DNA from: Leucobacter triazinivorans
GTDB taxonomy: Bacteria; Actinomycetota; Actinomycetes; Actinomycetales; Microbacteriaceae
Assembly (NCBI RefSeq): GCF_004208635.1
Contig: NZ_CP035806.1
Location: 992,001 to 1,056,000, forward strand
Length of the DNA stretch: 64,000 bases
Reading direction: 5' to 3'
Shown in pieces: positions 26,341-35,570 of the stretch; within the stretch, counting starts at the first letter, position 1; every line of letters begins with the position of its first letter. Made by a program: the position numbers and the translations under genes. The notes below the pieces were generated by a model. The model was given only the letters and a program-made list of their open reading frames with translations. It did not search any database and was not told the origin of the DNA.

Positions 26341-27783
26341 ATGGCACGCCGATCGCTCGGAGCCCTCACCGGCGTGGTCGCATTCCTCGCCTTCGTCGAG
26401 TTCACCAGCGGGTTCATCCAGGGCTACTACACGCCGATGCTCTCGGATATCGCACGCCATCTCGGGGTCACGGACGCCGACGTGAACTGGCTCGAGGGGT
26501 CCCAGCTCATGCTCTCGGCGCTCGTCGTCCCCGCGCTCGCCAAGCTCGGCGATATGGTCGGCCACCGGCGGATCCTGCTCTGGTCGACCGCGATCACGGC
26601 CGTCGCCACGCTCGCACTGCCCTTCGCGCACACCTTCCCCCTGTTCCTCGCGGCATGGACGCTGCAGGGCGTCTACGTCGTGTGGCTGCCGCTGGAGATC
26701 GCGCTCATCTGGTCGCGCACCGCCGACCAGGAGAACCGGGCCGCGGTGACGGCGAAGGCGGCGGGGCTGCTCGTCGCAGCGCTCGAGACCGGCGCGATCA
26801 GCGGGGCCCTGCTCGGCGGACTGCTCATCGACGCGCTCCCGATCCTCCCTGTGCTGCTCGTGCCGGGGCTGCTCGTCGCAGCCTGCTACGCGGTGATCGC
26901 GATCGGCGTGACCGAGTCGCCCGTGCAGCTGGGCGGCCGACTCGACTTCGTCGGGCTCGTGCTCGTCTCCTTCGCCATCATCGCCTTCACCGGCGGTCTC
27001 AGCCTGCTGCGCCTGGGCGGCACCGCGGATCCGCTGGCCTGGGGAGTCGTGCTGCTCGGCCTGCTGCTGCTCGTGCCGTTCGTGCTCTGGGAACTGCGCC
27101 ACGCGGATCCGCTCATCGATGTGCGGCTCTTCCGCTCCCCAGCGCTCGCGCCGGTGTTCCTCACCGCTACGCTCTTCGGCATGAGCGTGCTCGGCGCTCA
27201 GGCCCCGCTCTCCACGTTCATGCGCACCGATCCCGAGGTCTACGGCTATGGGCTCGGGACCCGCGGCTTCGTCACCTCGCTCGCCATCGGCGTGTACCTC
27301 ATCGCCATGGTGATCGGCGCGCTCGCGCTCCCGCGCTGCGCCCGCCTGCTGACACCGCGGCTCACGCTCGCGGGTGCGGCGATCCTCATCGGCGTCGGAT
27401 ACCTGATGTTCCTCCCGTTGCACCACAGCTATCTGCAGGTGGTCGGCAACATGGTCGTCGTGGGTCTCGGCTCCGGAGCGCTCGTGGCCGCACTGCCGGC
27501 CGCGGCCGCGGCCGCGGCGCCGGCCGACCGCACGGGGGTGGCGACCGGGCTCACGAACTCGACGAAGACGCTCGGCGGGGCGGTCGCGTCGGCGATCTTC
27601 GGGATCGCGCTGATGCAGGGCACGACCGGCGCAGCCGACGGCGGCACGGCGGGATCCTTCGAGGGCTACGTCACGGTCTGGCTGGTGTGCGGCGGATCGG
27701 CGCTCGTCGCCGCGGCGACCCTGCTCTTCATCGTGCCCAAGCACGCGTTCCAGGACCGCGCCGCGGTCTCGATCCCGCACTGA
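26341..27783 (+). CDS. MFS transporter of the DHA2 (14-helix) type
   Basis: A 480-residue multidrug-efflux-like transporter with about 14 hydrophobic segments. The loop LAKLGDMVGHRRILLWS matches motif A of the family, and the tail IFGIALMQGTTG is typical of DHA2. The open frame extends far upstream, but only the ATG at 26,341 (MARRSLGALTGVVAFLAF) gives a normal N terminus; GAGGAGAAA precedes it. It is convergent with the TetR gene, so regulation by that TetR is not implied. Confidence 0.87.
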   Translation: MARRSLGALTGVVAFLAFVEFTSGFIQGYYTPMLSDIARHLGVTDADVNWLEGSQLMLSALVVPALAKLGDMVGHRRILLWSTAITAVATLALPFAHTFPLFLAAWTLQGVYVVWLPLEIALIWSRTADQENRAAVTAKAAGLLVAALETGAISGALLGGLLIDALPILPVLLVPGLLVAACYAVIAIGVTESPVQLGGRLDFVGLVLVSFAIIAFTGGLSLLRLGGTADPLAWGVVLLGLLLLVPFVLWELRHADPLIDVRLFRSPALAPVFLTATLFGMSVLGAQAPLSTFMRTDPEVYGYGLGTRGFVTSLAIGVYLIAMVIGALALPRCARLLTPRLTLAGAAILIGVGYLMFLPLHHSYLQVVGNMVVVGLGSGALVAALPAAAAAAAPADRTGVATGLTNSTKTLGGAVASAIFGIALMQGTTGAADGGTAGSFEGYVTVWLVCGGSALVAAATLLFIVPKHAFQDRAAVSIPH

Positions 27784-27834
27784 CGGCCGGCGTCGCCGCG
27801 CAGGGCGCGGGCGGGCCGGGGCGCGCGGGCGCGA

Positions 27835-28398
27835 TCAGGCCAACAGTTCGCGGGCGATCCCGATCGCCTCGCCGAGGAGCTCGTCGAGGCGATGCCGGCC
27901 AGCTCCGAGATCGGCCCAGCGCCACACCGTTGCGACGAGCGCGGCGGCATAGCCTGCGGCGAGGATCTCGGCCCGGATCCGTTGCGATCCCCCGCGCACC
28001 AGACGCTCTGCGATCGCGTCGGCGATACGGGCCTGACGCGCCGCTCGTCCGGCGGCGAGCTCCTCCTCGACGCCCATCGTGCGGGCGTCGACGATCGCGA
28101 GGGCGAGAGTGTCGGGACTGTCTCCCGCGGCGAAACTCGCGAGGGCGTCACCCAGTTCGACGGCCGCGTCGGCGAGGGCCTCGAGCAGCGCGTCGACGCG
28201 GCGGTCGAGCACGTACCAGAGGATCTCCGACTTGCCCGAGAAGTAGTTGAAGAAGCTCGACCGGCTCACGCCGGCGCGGCGCGTGATCTCGGTCACCGAG
28301 GTGGACTCGTAGCCCTGCTCGAGGAACAGCTCGCACGCCGCGTCGGCGAGCACCTCGCGCGAGGACGCGTGCGGCCGGCCGCGGGCGGGAGACGACAT
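27835..28398 (-). CDS. TetR-family transcriptional regulator
   Basis: A 187-residue TetR repressor. The N-terminal HTH is clear (LADAACELFLEQGYESTSVT, then RRAGVSRSSFFNYF). The C-terminal domain is all-helical and unassigned. It is divergent from the ABC transporter operon at 28,514 and is the likely regulator of that operon. No unambiguous operator palindrome was found in the 115-bp gap. Confidence 0.92.
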   Translation of the reverse strand: MSSPARGRPHASSREVLADAACELFLEQGYESTSVTEITRRAGVSRSSFFNYFSGKSEILWYVLDRRVDALLEALADAAVELGDALASFAAGDSPDTLALAIVDARTMGVEEELAAGRAARQARIADAIAERLVRGGSQRIRAEILAAGYAAALVATVWRWADLGAGRHRLDELLGEAIGIARELLA

Positions 28399-28513
28399 AC
28401 CCCCACCCTACCGCCGCACGCAGATGCTGCCCGCGCTCGCGCCCATCACCCGCGATACAGTAGACTCTCGTTGTTTGACTCGATCTAATAAATGGCAGGA
28501 GCCCCGCGCACCC

Positions 28514-30178
28514 ATGATCCGGCAGTCGTCCCTCGACAGATCCACCCGCGGCCTGGGCCTCGTCGCCCTCTCGGCAGCCGCCGCACTCGCGCTCAGCTCG
28601 TGCGCCGGGCCCGGCCCCAACGGCGGCGACGCGGGATCGGCCGCGGCGCAGGAGGGCGGCACGCTCGTCTACGCGACCGGCGACGCCGAGCCCACCTGCC
28701 TCGATCCGCACGTCGGCGGCAACTACCCTCAGGCGCTCATCTCGACGCAGTACCTCGAGCCGCTGGTCGGCCGCGACGCGAGCGGTGCGATCACCCCCTG
28801 GCTCGCGAGCGGGTGGGAGACCAGCGAAGACGGACTCACCTGGGACTTCACCCTCGAGGAGGGCGTGACCTTCACCGACGGCACCCCGCTCGATGCCGAA
28901 GCCGTCAAGGCCAACATCGAGCACCTGCAGGATCCCGAGACGCAGTCGTCCACCGGGTACCTCGCGGTGCAGAAGATCGCCGAGATCGAGACCGTCGACG
29001 AGACGCACGTTCGCTTCCGGCTCTCGGAGCCCGACTCGGCACTGCTCGAGTCGCTGAGCCAGCAGTGGACCGCGATCCAGTCGCCCGCCGGCATCGCGCG
29101 CGGCATGGAGGAGAACTGCCAGGCACCCATCGGCACCGGCCCCTTCGTCGTCGAAAGCTGGACGCCGCAGCAGCAGATCGACCTCGCGCGCAACGACGAC
29201 TACCGCACCCCCGGCCCCGAGGCCGATCACGACGGCCCCGCGCACCTCGAGCGCATCGAGTGGCGCTTCATCCCCGATGCCGCCACCCGCAACGCCGCGC
29301 TCGCCTCGGGCGAGGTGCACGTGATCGACAACCCGCTGCCCAGCGACATCGTCGCCGCAGAGGGTACGGACATCGAGCACGTCGACGCGCCCCGCCCCGG
29401 CGCCTCCAACCGCATCGAGCTGAACTCGGGCCAGGCCCCCTTCGACGACGCCCGCGTGCGCGAGGCCTTCATCCGCACCGCCGATCCCGGCCCCGGCATC
29501 GACGCGCTCTTCCAAGGGACCGCGCTGCGCTCGTACTCGGTACTGTCGAGCGTCGAGCCCACCGCGGTGAGCGACCAGTCGCTGTTCGCGACGGATCCCG
29601 ACGCCGCGAACGAGCTGCTCGACGAGGCCGGCTGGACCGAGCAGAACGCCGACGGCGTGCGGATCAAGGACGGCGAGGCCCTCACCGTGCGCTTCCCCGT
29701 CAGCACCAATCAGTCCACGGCGGCGGAGCAGTCGCTCTTCGAGCAGATCCAGGCCAACGCGGCGGCGGTCGGCTTCGACGTGGTCCTGACGCCCGTCGAT
29801 CTGAGCAGCTGGTACGGCGCCCTCGCCGCGCACGAGTACGAGGCCGTGAGCGCCCCCTACACGAAGGTCGGCCCGGCCGTGCTGCGCACGGTCTACCACT
29901 CCGACAGCATCGTCCCGGCGCCCTCCGGCTACTTCGCCAACAACGCGCAGCTGTCCGATCCCGAGCTCGACGCGATCCTCGACGAGGCCGCCGCCACGCT
30001 CGACGAGCAGCAGCGCACCGAGCTCTACGCCGACGCGCAGCAGCGCATCCTCGAGAGCTTCACGGTGCTGCCGCTCTACGACCAGCAGAACCACTTCCTG
30101 GTGCGGGGCGCGACCGGCGTCACCACGCTCGGCACGGTGGCCACGCCGACCTTCGTCAACGCGCAGCTGACGCAGTAG
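28514..30178 (+). CDS. ABC transporter substrate-binding lipoprotein (oligopeptide/nickel family 5)
   Basis: A 554-residue extracellular solute-binding lipoprotein of the SBP family 5 type. The signal peptide ends with LALSSC, Cys30 being the lipid-attachment site. Family segments are visible: STQYLEPLVGRDASG, GVTFTDGTPLDAEAVKANIE, GTGPFVVESWTP and the C-terminal LPLYDQQN. The ligand cannot be told. It starts a four-gene operon with two permeases and a fused ATPase. The ATG at 28,514 gives the proper signal peptide, although the frame is open upstream. Confidence 0.92.
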   Translation: MIRQSSLDRSTRGLGLVALSAAAALALSSCAGPGPNGGDAGSAAAQEGGTLVYATGDAEPTCLDPHVGGNYPQALISTQYLEPLVGRDASGAITPWLASGWETSEDGLTWDFTLEEGVTFTDGTPLDAEAVKANIEHLQDPETQSSTGYLAVQKIAEIETVDETHVRFRLSEPDSALLESLSQQWTAIQSPAGIARGMEENCQAPIGTGPFVVESWTPQQQIDLARNDDYRTPGPEADHDGPAHLERIEWRFIPDAATRNAALASGEVHVIDNPLPSDIVAAEGTDIEHVDAPRPGASNRIELNSGQAPFDDARVREAFIRTADPGPGIDALFQGTALRSYSVLSSVEPTAVSDQSLFATDPDAANELLDEAGWTEQNADGVRIKDGEALTVRFPVSTNQSTAAEQSLFEQIQANAAAVGFDVVLTPVDLSSWYGALAAHEYEAVSAPYTKVGPAVLRTVYHSDSIVPAPSGYFANNAQLSDPELDAILDEAAATLDEQQRTELYADAQQRILESFTVLPLYDQQNHFLVRGATGVTTLGTVATPTFVNAQLTQ

Positions 30179-30188
30179 ACTCCCTCCG

Positions 30189-31232
30189 ATGGGCGGGCGG
30201 AGCAGAGGCGCGAGGATCGCGCGCGCCGTCGCGGGGAGGATCGGCGCGGCGCTGCTCGTGGTGTGGATCACCGCCACGGTGGTGTTCTTCGCACTGCGCA
30301 TCTCGGGCGACCCGCTCGAGGCGATCATGGGCGGTCCAGGATCGCAGGCCGGCCCCGAGGCCGTCGCCCGGGCGGAGGCGGCCTACGGGCTGGATCAGCC
30401 GCTCGCGGTGCAGTATCTGGCGCAGCTCTGGCGCACGGCGACGCTGCAGTTCGGCGACTCCTACGCCCGCAAGCAGCCCGTGGCCGAACTGCTGGCGGCG
30501 AATCTGCCTCCGACCCTGCTCATCGCGACCCTCGCACTGCTGCTCGCCTGGGCGCTCGCGGTGGTCGGCGCTCTCATCGCCGCGGTGAGCCGCGGCCGGC
30601 CCGGGCGCGTCGTTCGCGCGACGCTCTCCGGGATCGAGACCGTCGCCTCGGTCACCCCGCAGTTCTTCGTCGGCGCGGTGCTCATCCTGGTGTTCGCCGG
30701 CGGGCTCGGGATCCTGCCGGCCACGAGCTCGGGCGCAGAGCCGGCCGGCCTGGTGCTGCCCGTTATCACTCTCGCCGTGCCCATCGCCGGATACCTCGCG
30801 CACGTGCTCCAGGGCGCGCTGGCCGAGGCCGACGACGCGCCCTTCGCCACGACCGCTCGATCCCGCGGGGCGTCGGAGACGCGAGTGCTGCTGCGCCACA
30901 CCCTGCGGCATGCCGCGCTGCCCGGGATCGCCCTTTCGGGGTGGGCCTACGGGTCGCTGCTCAGCGGCGCAGTGGTGGTGGAGGCGTTGTTCGCCCGGCA
31001 AGGGCTCGGACGGCTGCTGCTCGAGGCCGCGACCGTGCGCGACGTGCCCGTGGTGATCGGCGCGGTCGTGGTGATCGCGCTGCTGTACGTGCTCATCATG
31101 CTGCTCTCCGACCTGCTCGAGACCGTGATCGACCCGCGGTTGCGACGCGGGAGCGCGCAGCACGCGCCCTCCCGCGACCCGGTGTCGGAGCGCTCGGCGC
31201 GCTCCGCCTCGACCGAGGTGGCGGGATCGTGA
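30189..31232 (+). CDS. ABC transporter permease (DppB type)
   Basis: A 347-residue permease with about six helices. It has the N-terminal DppB signature (GAALLVVWITATVVFFALRISG) and the cytoplasmic EAA-like loop ATTARSRGASETRVLLRHTLRHAALP. A polar tail of about 35 residues follows the last helix. The stop overlaps the GTG start of the next permease by 4 bp. Confidence 0.92.
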   Translation: MGGRSRGARIARAVAGRIGAALLVVWITATVVFFALRISGDPLEAIMGGPGSQAGPEAVARAEAAYGLDQPLAVQYLAQLWRTATLQFGDSYARKQPVAELLAANLPPTLLIATLALLLAWALAVVGALIAAVSRGRPGRVVRATLSGIETVASVTPQFFVGAVLILVFAGGLGILPATSSGAEPAGLVLPVITLAVPIAGYLAHVLQGALAEADDAPFATTARSRGASETRVLLRHTLRHAALPGIALSGWAYGSLLSGAVVVEALFARQGLGRLLLEAATVRDVPVVIGAVVVIALLYVLIMLLSDLLETVIDPRLRRGSAQHAPSRDPVSERSARSASTEVAGS

Positions 31233-32050
31233 CGGCGATCGCGCGCGCCGGTCGCTCGCTCGGCTGGGCCGGCGCGGCGAGCGCCGCCGTGCTGCTGCTC
31301 GCCCTGCTCGCCGTCGCGGCACCGCAGCTGCTCGCCCCGGGCGACCCGCTGGCGGTGCACCCGACCAAGGCCTTCACTCCCCCATCGCTCGCGCACCCGT
31401 TCGGCACCGACGAATCGGGACGCGATCTCTACACGCGCGTCGTGCACGGGGCAGCAGCCTCGGTGGGGATCGGGATCGCCGCGACGGGCATCGGTATCGG
31501 GATCGGCGCCGCGCTCGGCTTCGCCGCCGGCCTGGGGCCGCGACTGCTCGACGCCGCGCTGGGCCGGGTGTTCGAGGTGCTGTTCGCGCTGCCCACACTG
31601 GTGATGGCGCTGCTCTTCATCGCCGTCATGGGTCCCGGCCCGACGGCGTCGATCATCGCGATCGGCCTCGCGACCATCCCCGGGTACGCCCGGATGCTGC
31701 GTGCGCGGGTGCGCGGGATCGCCGCGAGCGGCTACGTGGAGTGGGCCCGGCTCGACGGCGCGGGGCCGCTGCGCGTCTTCGGCAGGCACATCGCGCCGAA
31801 TGCGCTGTGGCCGCTGGTCGCAGCGGCGACGCTCGGGATCGGCCAGGCGATCGTCTGGGTGTCGGCCCTCGGCTTCCTCGGGCTCGGCGCCCTGCCGCCC
31901 TCGCCCGAGTGGGGTGCGATGCTGAACGCGGGACGGGTGTACCTGACGACAGCGTGGTGGATGACCGTGTGCCCCGGTCTCGCGATCGTCGTGACCGCCG
32001 CCGCGCTGACCGTGATCGGGCGGCGGATCGGAGGGGTGTCGCATGAGTGA
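31229..32050 (+). CDS. ABC transporter permease (DppC type)
   Basis: A 273-residue permease with five or six helices. The N-terminal segment includes HPFGTDESGRDLYTRVVHG, the DppC signature. The EAA-like loop is EWARLDGAGPLRVFGRHIAP. The GTG start at 31,229 overlaps the preceding stop, and its own stop overlaps the ATPase start by 8 bp, so the four genes are tightly coupled. Confidence 0.92.
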   Translation: MTAIARAGRSLGWAGAASAAVLLLALLAVAAPQLLAPGDPLAVHPTKAFTPPSLAHPFGTDESGRDLYTRVVHGAAASVGIGIAATGIGIGIGAALGFAAGLGPRLLDAALGRVFEVLFALPTLVMALLFIAVMGPGPTASIIAIGLATIPGYARMLRARVRGIAASGYVEWARLDGAGPLRVFGRHIAPNALWPLVAAATLGIGQAIVWVSALGFLGLGALPPSPEWGAMLNAGRVYLTTAWWMTVCPGLAIVVTAAALTVIGRRIGGVSHE

Positions 32051-33632
32051 TCGTTCCTCGGAGCGGGATCGCCGGGCGGCGGTGCTGGAGGTCGAGGGGG
32101 TGACGGTTTCCCTCACGAGCTCGGGGGCGGGGCGTGGGAAGCGGGTCGCACGGGCGGTGCTCGAGGGGGTGTCGCTGCGGGTGGAGGCCGGCGAGTGCCT
32201 CGCGGTGGTCGGGGAATCGGGTGCCGGCAAATCGGTGCTCGCCCGCACGCTGCTCGGACTCATCCAGGCGGACCCCCGCTGGCGGGTGGCGGCCGAGCGC
32301 TTCACGGTGGCGGATCGCGATGCGCGCCGGCTCTCCCAGCGCCGGTGGCGCCGACTCCGGGGCCGCACGGTCTCGCTCGTGCTGCAGGACGCGCTGCAGT
32401 CGCTGGACCCGCTGCGCACCATCGAGGCGGAGGTCGGCGAGACGCTGGCCCTCCGCGGCGTGCGCGGCCGCAAGCGCCGAGCCGCCGTCATCGACGCGCT
32501 CGATGCCGCGGGGCTCCCCGACGCGGCCCGCCGGCTGCGCCAGCGCTCCACGGAGCTCTCCGGCGGCATGCGGCAGCGCGCGCTCATCGCCTCGGCGCTC
32601 GTCGACTCGCCCCAGCTGCTCGTCGCCGACGAACCGACCACCGCGCTCGATCCCACGACCGCGGCACGGGTGCTGCGGCTCTTCGGCGAGGTGAAGGATC
32701 GGGGCACCGCGCTCGTGCTCATCAGCCACGACCTAGCGAGCGTCGCACGGATCGCGGACCGCATCGCCGTGCTCGACCGCGGACGCATCGTCGAAACGGG
32801 CACCGCGGAACAGGTGTTGGGACGTCCGAGGCACCCCGCGACCCGAGCCCTCGTCGAGGCGATCCCGCGCGGTCCGAAGCCCGCCGCGCCGAGCGCGCGG
32901 CCACTCGGCCCGGAGCTCCTCGCGCTGCGGGGAGCCGCGCGCACGTTCCCCGCGCCGGACGGCGGCACGACCGGGGTCCAGGGTGTCGATCTCGCGCTGC
33001 GCCGGGGCGAGGCGGTCGGCGTCGTCGGCGAGTCGGGGGCGGGCAAGAGCACCCTGGCCCGACTGCTCGTGGGTGCCGAGCGACCCGACGCCGGAAGCGT
33101 CGAGCTCGCCGATCCCGGTTGCCGCGTCCGGCTGATCCCGCAGGATCCGATCGCCACCTTCGACCCGCGGTGGCGCGTGGAGCGCATCATCGGCGCCTCG
33201 ATCCGGCCCTCCCCGGGTGCTTCTGCGCCGACCACCCCGGCGGCGCTGCTCGAGCAGGTGGGGCTCAGCCCCGAGCTGCTGCGGCGGCACCCGGCCACGC
33301 TCTCGGGCGGGCAGCGGCAGCGGGTCGCGATCGCCCGCGCGCTCGCGGCCGAGCCCGACGTGCTGGTGTGCGATGAGCCGGTTTCTGCGCTCGACGTGTC
33401 CACCCAGGCGGGGATCCTCGACCTGCTGCGCGAGTTGCAGCATCGGCGCGGAGTCGCGATCGTCTTCGTGTCGCACGACCTCGCCGCGGTGCGCACGGTC
33501 TGCGACCGCGTGCTGATCATGCGCGACGGCGGGATCGTCGAGGAGGGCGGCACCGAAGATGTGCTCGGGGCGCCGAAGGATCCCTTCACGCGCGAACTCG
33601 TCGCGAGCTCGGGGGTGCTCGGCCCGGAATGA
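32043..33632 (+). CDS. Fused two-domain ABC ATPase (DppD-DppF type)
   Basis: A 529-residue protein with two complete nucleotide-binding domains. Walker A is GESGAGKS at residues 57-64 and again at 329-336. The signatures are LSGGMRQRALIA and LSGGQRQRVAIA. Walker B is LLVADEPTTALD and VLVCDEPVSALD. It would power the importer encoded upstream. Such DppD-DppF fusions are common in actinobacteria. Confidence 0.95.
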   Translation: MSDRSSERDRRAAVLEVEGVTVSLTSSGAGRGKRVARAVLEGVSLRVEAGECLAVVGESGAGKSVLARTLLGLIQADPRWRVAAERFTVADRDARRLSQRRWRRLRGRTVSLVLQDALQSLDPLRTIEAEVGETLALRGVRGRKRRAAVIDALDAAGLPDAARRLRQRSTELSGGMRQRALIASALVDSPQLLVADEPTTALDPTTAARVLRLFGEVKDRGTALVLISHDLASVARIADRIAVLDRGRIVETGTAEQVLGRPRHPATRALVEAIPRGPKPAAPSARPLGPELLALRGAARTFPAPDGGTTGVQGVDLALRRGEAVGVVGESGAGKSTLARLLVGAERPDAGSVELADPGCRVRLIPQDPIATFDPRWRVERIIGASIRPSPGASAPTTPAALLEQVGLSPELLRRHPATLSGGQRQRVAIARALAAEPDVLVCDEPVSALDVSTQAGILDLLRELQHRRGVAIVFVSHDLAAVRTVCDRVLIMRDGGIVEEGGTEDVLGAPKDPFTRELVASSGVLGPE

Positions 33633-33748
33633 TACGCGCCGCCCGATGCGGTGTCCACCCTCTGCGGGCGCACGCCGGTGCAGGGATACGGTCGAGGTGT
33701 CAGCGGGGCGCGCACCGCCCCGGGAGCACGTGCGCGAGGGAGGTTCCG

Positions 33749-34378
33749 ATGCGGCACGAGGATCACAACGCTCGGCGGCGACCGGGCGGCGCCGAGCAGC
33801 ACAGCGTCTCGGACGACGCGGAGCGCGCCGCCGCGGACGCAGGCGAGGAACTGGAGCCGACGGTGGACCCCGACGGCCAGGAGCGTCTGGCCGAGGAGCA
33901 CCCCGATGCGCCGCACCCCGCGACGCGATTCGACGCCGGAACCGGCCAGGGCACGGTCAGCGGACCGCCGCACGACATCGACGAGCTGGAGCGGCCGATC
34001 CTCGACGGCTCCACCATGAGCGCCGAGGCCGAGGCATCGGTGCCGAACCCGCATCGCGGGAAGATCGACCCTGCGCTGGAGCATCGACAGCCGGCGCTCA
34101 CGAGCACGAGCACCACCCGTTGGCTGGTCGCGGCGATCATCGCCGCGGTGCTCATGTCGGCGGCTCTGTTCGCGCTCTACCCCTGGAATCCGCTCTGGTG
34201 CAGCATCGGGATCGGCTTCGCCCTCGTGGCGCTGCTCGCGATGCTCGCGGTGCGGGCGACCGGGCTCTCGCGCCCCGCGCGCCTGCGCGTCGAAGCCGCG
34301 CTGCTCGGTGCGATCTGGGTCGTGCCGCTCGCGATCTTCATCACGGTGCTCGCCACGTCGGCTGACGAGATCTGGTAG
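33749..34378 (+). CDS. Membrane protein with acidic N-terminal half, unknown function
   Basis: A 209-residue protein: the first 120 residues are hydrophilic and rich in Glu, Asp and Pro, and three hydrophobic segments follow (about residues 121-140, 145-164 and 175-200). GAGGGAGG precedes the ATG at 33,749. I do not recognise the family. The helices and C-terminal layout resemble small uncharacterised actinobacterial membrane proteins. Confidence 0.75.
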   Translation: MRHEDHNARRRPGGAEQHSVSDDAERAAADAGEELEPTVDPDGQERLAEEHPDAPHPATRFDAGTGQGTVSGPPHDIDELERPILDGSTMSAEAEASVPNPHRGKIDPALEHRQPALTSTSTTRWLVAAIIAAVLMSAALFALYPWNPLWCSIGIGFALVALLAMLAVRATGLSRPARLRVEAALLGAIWVVPLAIFITVLATSADEIW

Positions 34379-34486
34379 CGGGGTCCTCCAGACGCGCAAC
34401 GCGGTGACGGGTGCCGTCGCGATGACGCCGGCATCCGACTGCGAATCGGCGGGCGCCTCCTGCAGGGGTCGGTCTCGAGAATCGGG

Positions 34487-34753
34487 TCAGTGGTTGCGCA
34501 GCTCGTCGATGAGCTCGCTCTTCCTGAGCTTCGAGTACCCGGTGAGCCCGAGCTCCTTCGCCCGTTCGCGCAGCTCCGGCACGGTGCGATCCTCGTAGTC
34601 CTCGGCGTCGCCTCCGCGACGCCCCACCTCGGAGCGCCCCTCCTTCGCCGCGGCATTCGAGATCCTGGCGGCCTTCTCCTCGGATGCGCCGTCGTCTCGG
34701 AGTCGGTCGTAGAGTTCGGGATCCTTCAACTGGGGTCGTTGTTCTCTGGGCAT
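34487..34753 (-). CDS. Small Rho-N/SAP-like domain protein
   Basis: An 88-residue basic and acidic protein. The first part (RPQLKDPELYDRLRDDGASEE and KAARISNAAAKEG) matches a small actinobacterial domain. The last 35 residues (TVPELRERAKELGLTGYSKL and RKSELIDELR) are a Rho N-terminal/SAP-like nucleic-acid-binding helix pair. Such proteins are usually annotated as Rho termination factor N-terminal domain proteins; their function is unknown. ATG 34,753 fits the conserved MPREQRP start. Confidence 0.82.
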   Translation of the reverse strand: MPREQRPQLKDPELYDRLRDDGASEEKAARISNAAAKEGRSEVGRRGGDAEDYEDRTVPELRERAKELGLTGYSKLRKSELIDELRNH

Positions 34754-35091
34754 CGTGAGGCACTCCCCTCGGGTCCGCGCGTGCGCGCATGAACGGTGAA
34801 CGGTTCCCACCGTACGCCCCCGCAGCGGGGAGGATGAGCCCCTCGACAGCCGCCGAACGAGCGGGTACGCTGCGCGCGGCGCGGCATCCGACCCGAGTGC
34901 GCGGCCGCCGATCGCGGCTCTGCCACAGGCGATCCGCTCTCGCAAGGCCCTGTCGTGGTCCGCGGCCCCGACTCTACGCTGTTCTCAGAACAGTCGCCCC
35001 GACGGATCGCCCCGACGGACGTCGTCCGGCGAATCGATTCGGGAATGTGCCGCGCCGCTCGGACGAGTGAGAGAGCAGAGGGAGAATCGCC
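34754..35091. other. 338-bp gap with a small perfect inverted repeat
   Basis: No gene is supported here. CTGTTCTCAGAACAG at 34,979-34,993 has 7-bp arms and may be an operator for the downstream DUF6098-like gene. A short direct repeat (TCGCCCCGACGGA) follows it. Otherwise nothing is seen. Confidence 0.5.
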
Positions 35092-35541
35092 GTGTCCGCA
35101 CCATTCGATACCGCAAGCAGCGACTTCGAGCTGCAGCCGCTCGCGACGCTCGACCAGCTCGAGGGGACGCTGCGTCGCTACCCCGCGCTCCACCTGCGAA
35201 CCTCAGACGGACCGGTCGCGGACGCGCTGCACCCGCCGGTGGATCCGGAGACCGGCCTCGGCCTCCCCGGTCTGCCCGGGCGTCCGCTGGCTCCGGAGGA
35301 CTGGTGGTACCGACCCGTCGCCGACTGGATCGCCCGGCAACTCCGCCGTGCCCGGCCGACGCCGCGAGATCCGGTTCGCTTCGCCTGGGTGCTCACCGGA
35401 TCGGTGACCGCGCGGGGTCCCGAGGGCGAACCGCTGCTGGCCGACGTGGTGCCGGTGGCGCGACTCTCCGAAGCGGTGCTGGACGAGGCCGAGGAGCGCT
35501 ACCGGAACCGCTTCCCGCCCGTGGGGCACCCGGCGGCCTGA
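35092..35541 (+). CDS. DUF6098-like protein
   Basis: A 149-residue soluble protein. The pattern LATLDQLEGTLRRYPALHLR, then PEDWWYRPVADWIARQL and FAWVLTGSVTARGPEGEPL resembles the actinobacterial DUF6098 family, which has no known function. The GTG at 35,092 is preceded by GAGGGAGA at a good distance. A short gap leads to the next gene on the same strand. Confidence 0.65.
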   Translation: MSAPFDTASSDFELQPLATLDQLEGTLRRYPALHLRTSDGPVADALHPPVDPETGLGLPGLPGRPLAPEDWWYRPVADWIARQLRRARPTPRDPVRFAWVLTGSVTARGPEGEPLLADVVPVARLSEAVLDEAEERYRNRFPPVGHPAA

Positions 35542-35570
35542 TCCCGGACGCTCGGGGTCAGGAGGGGGCC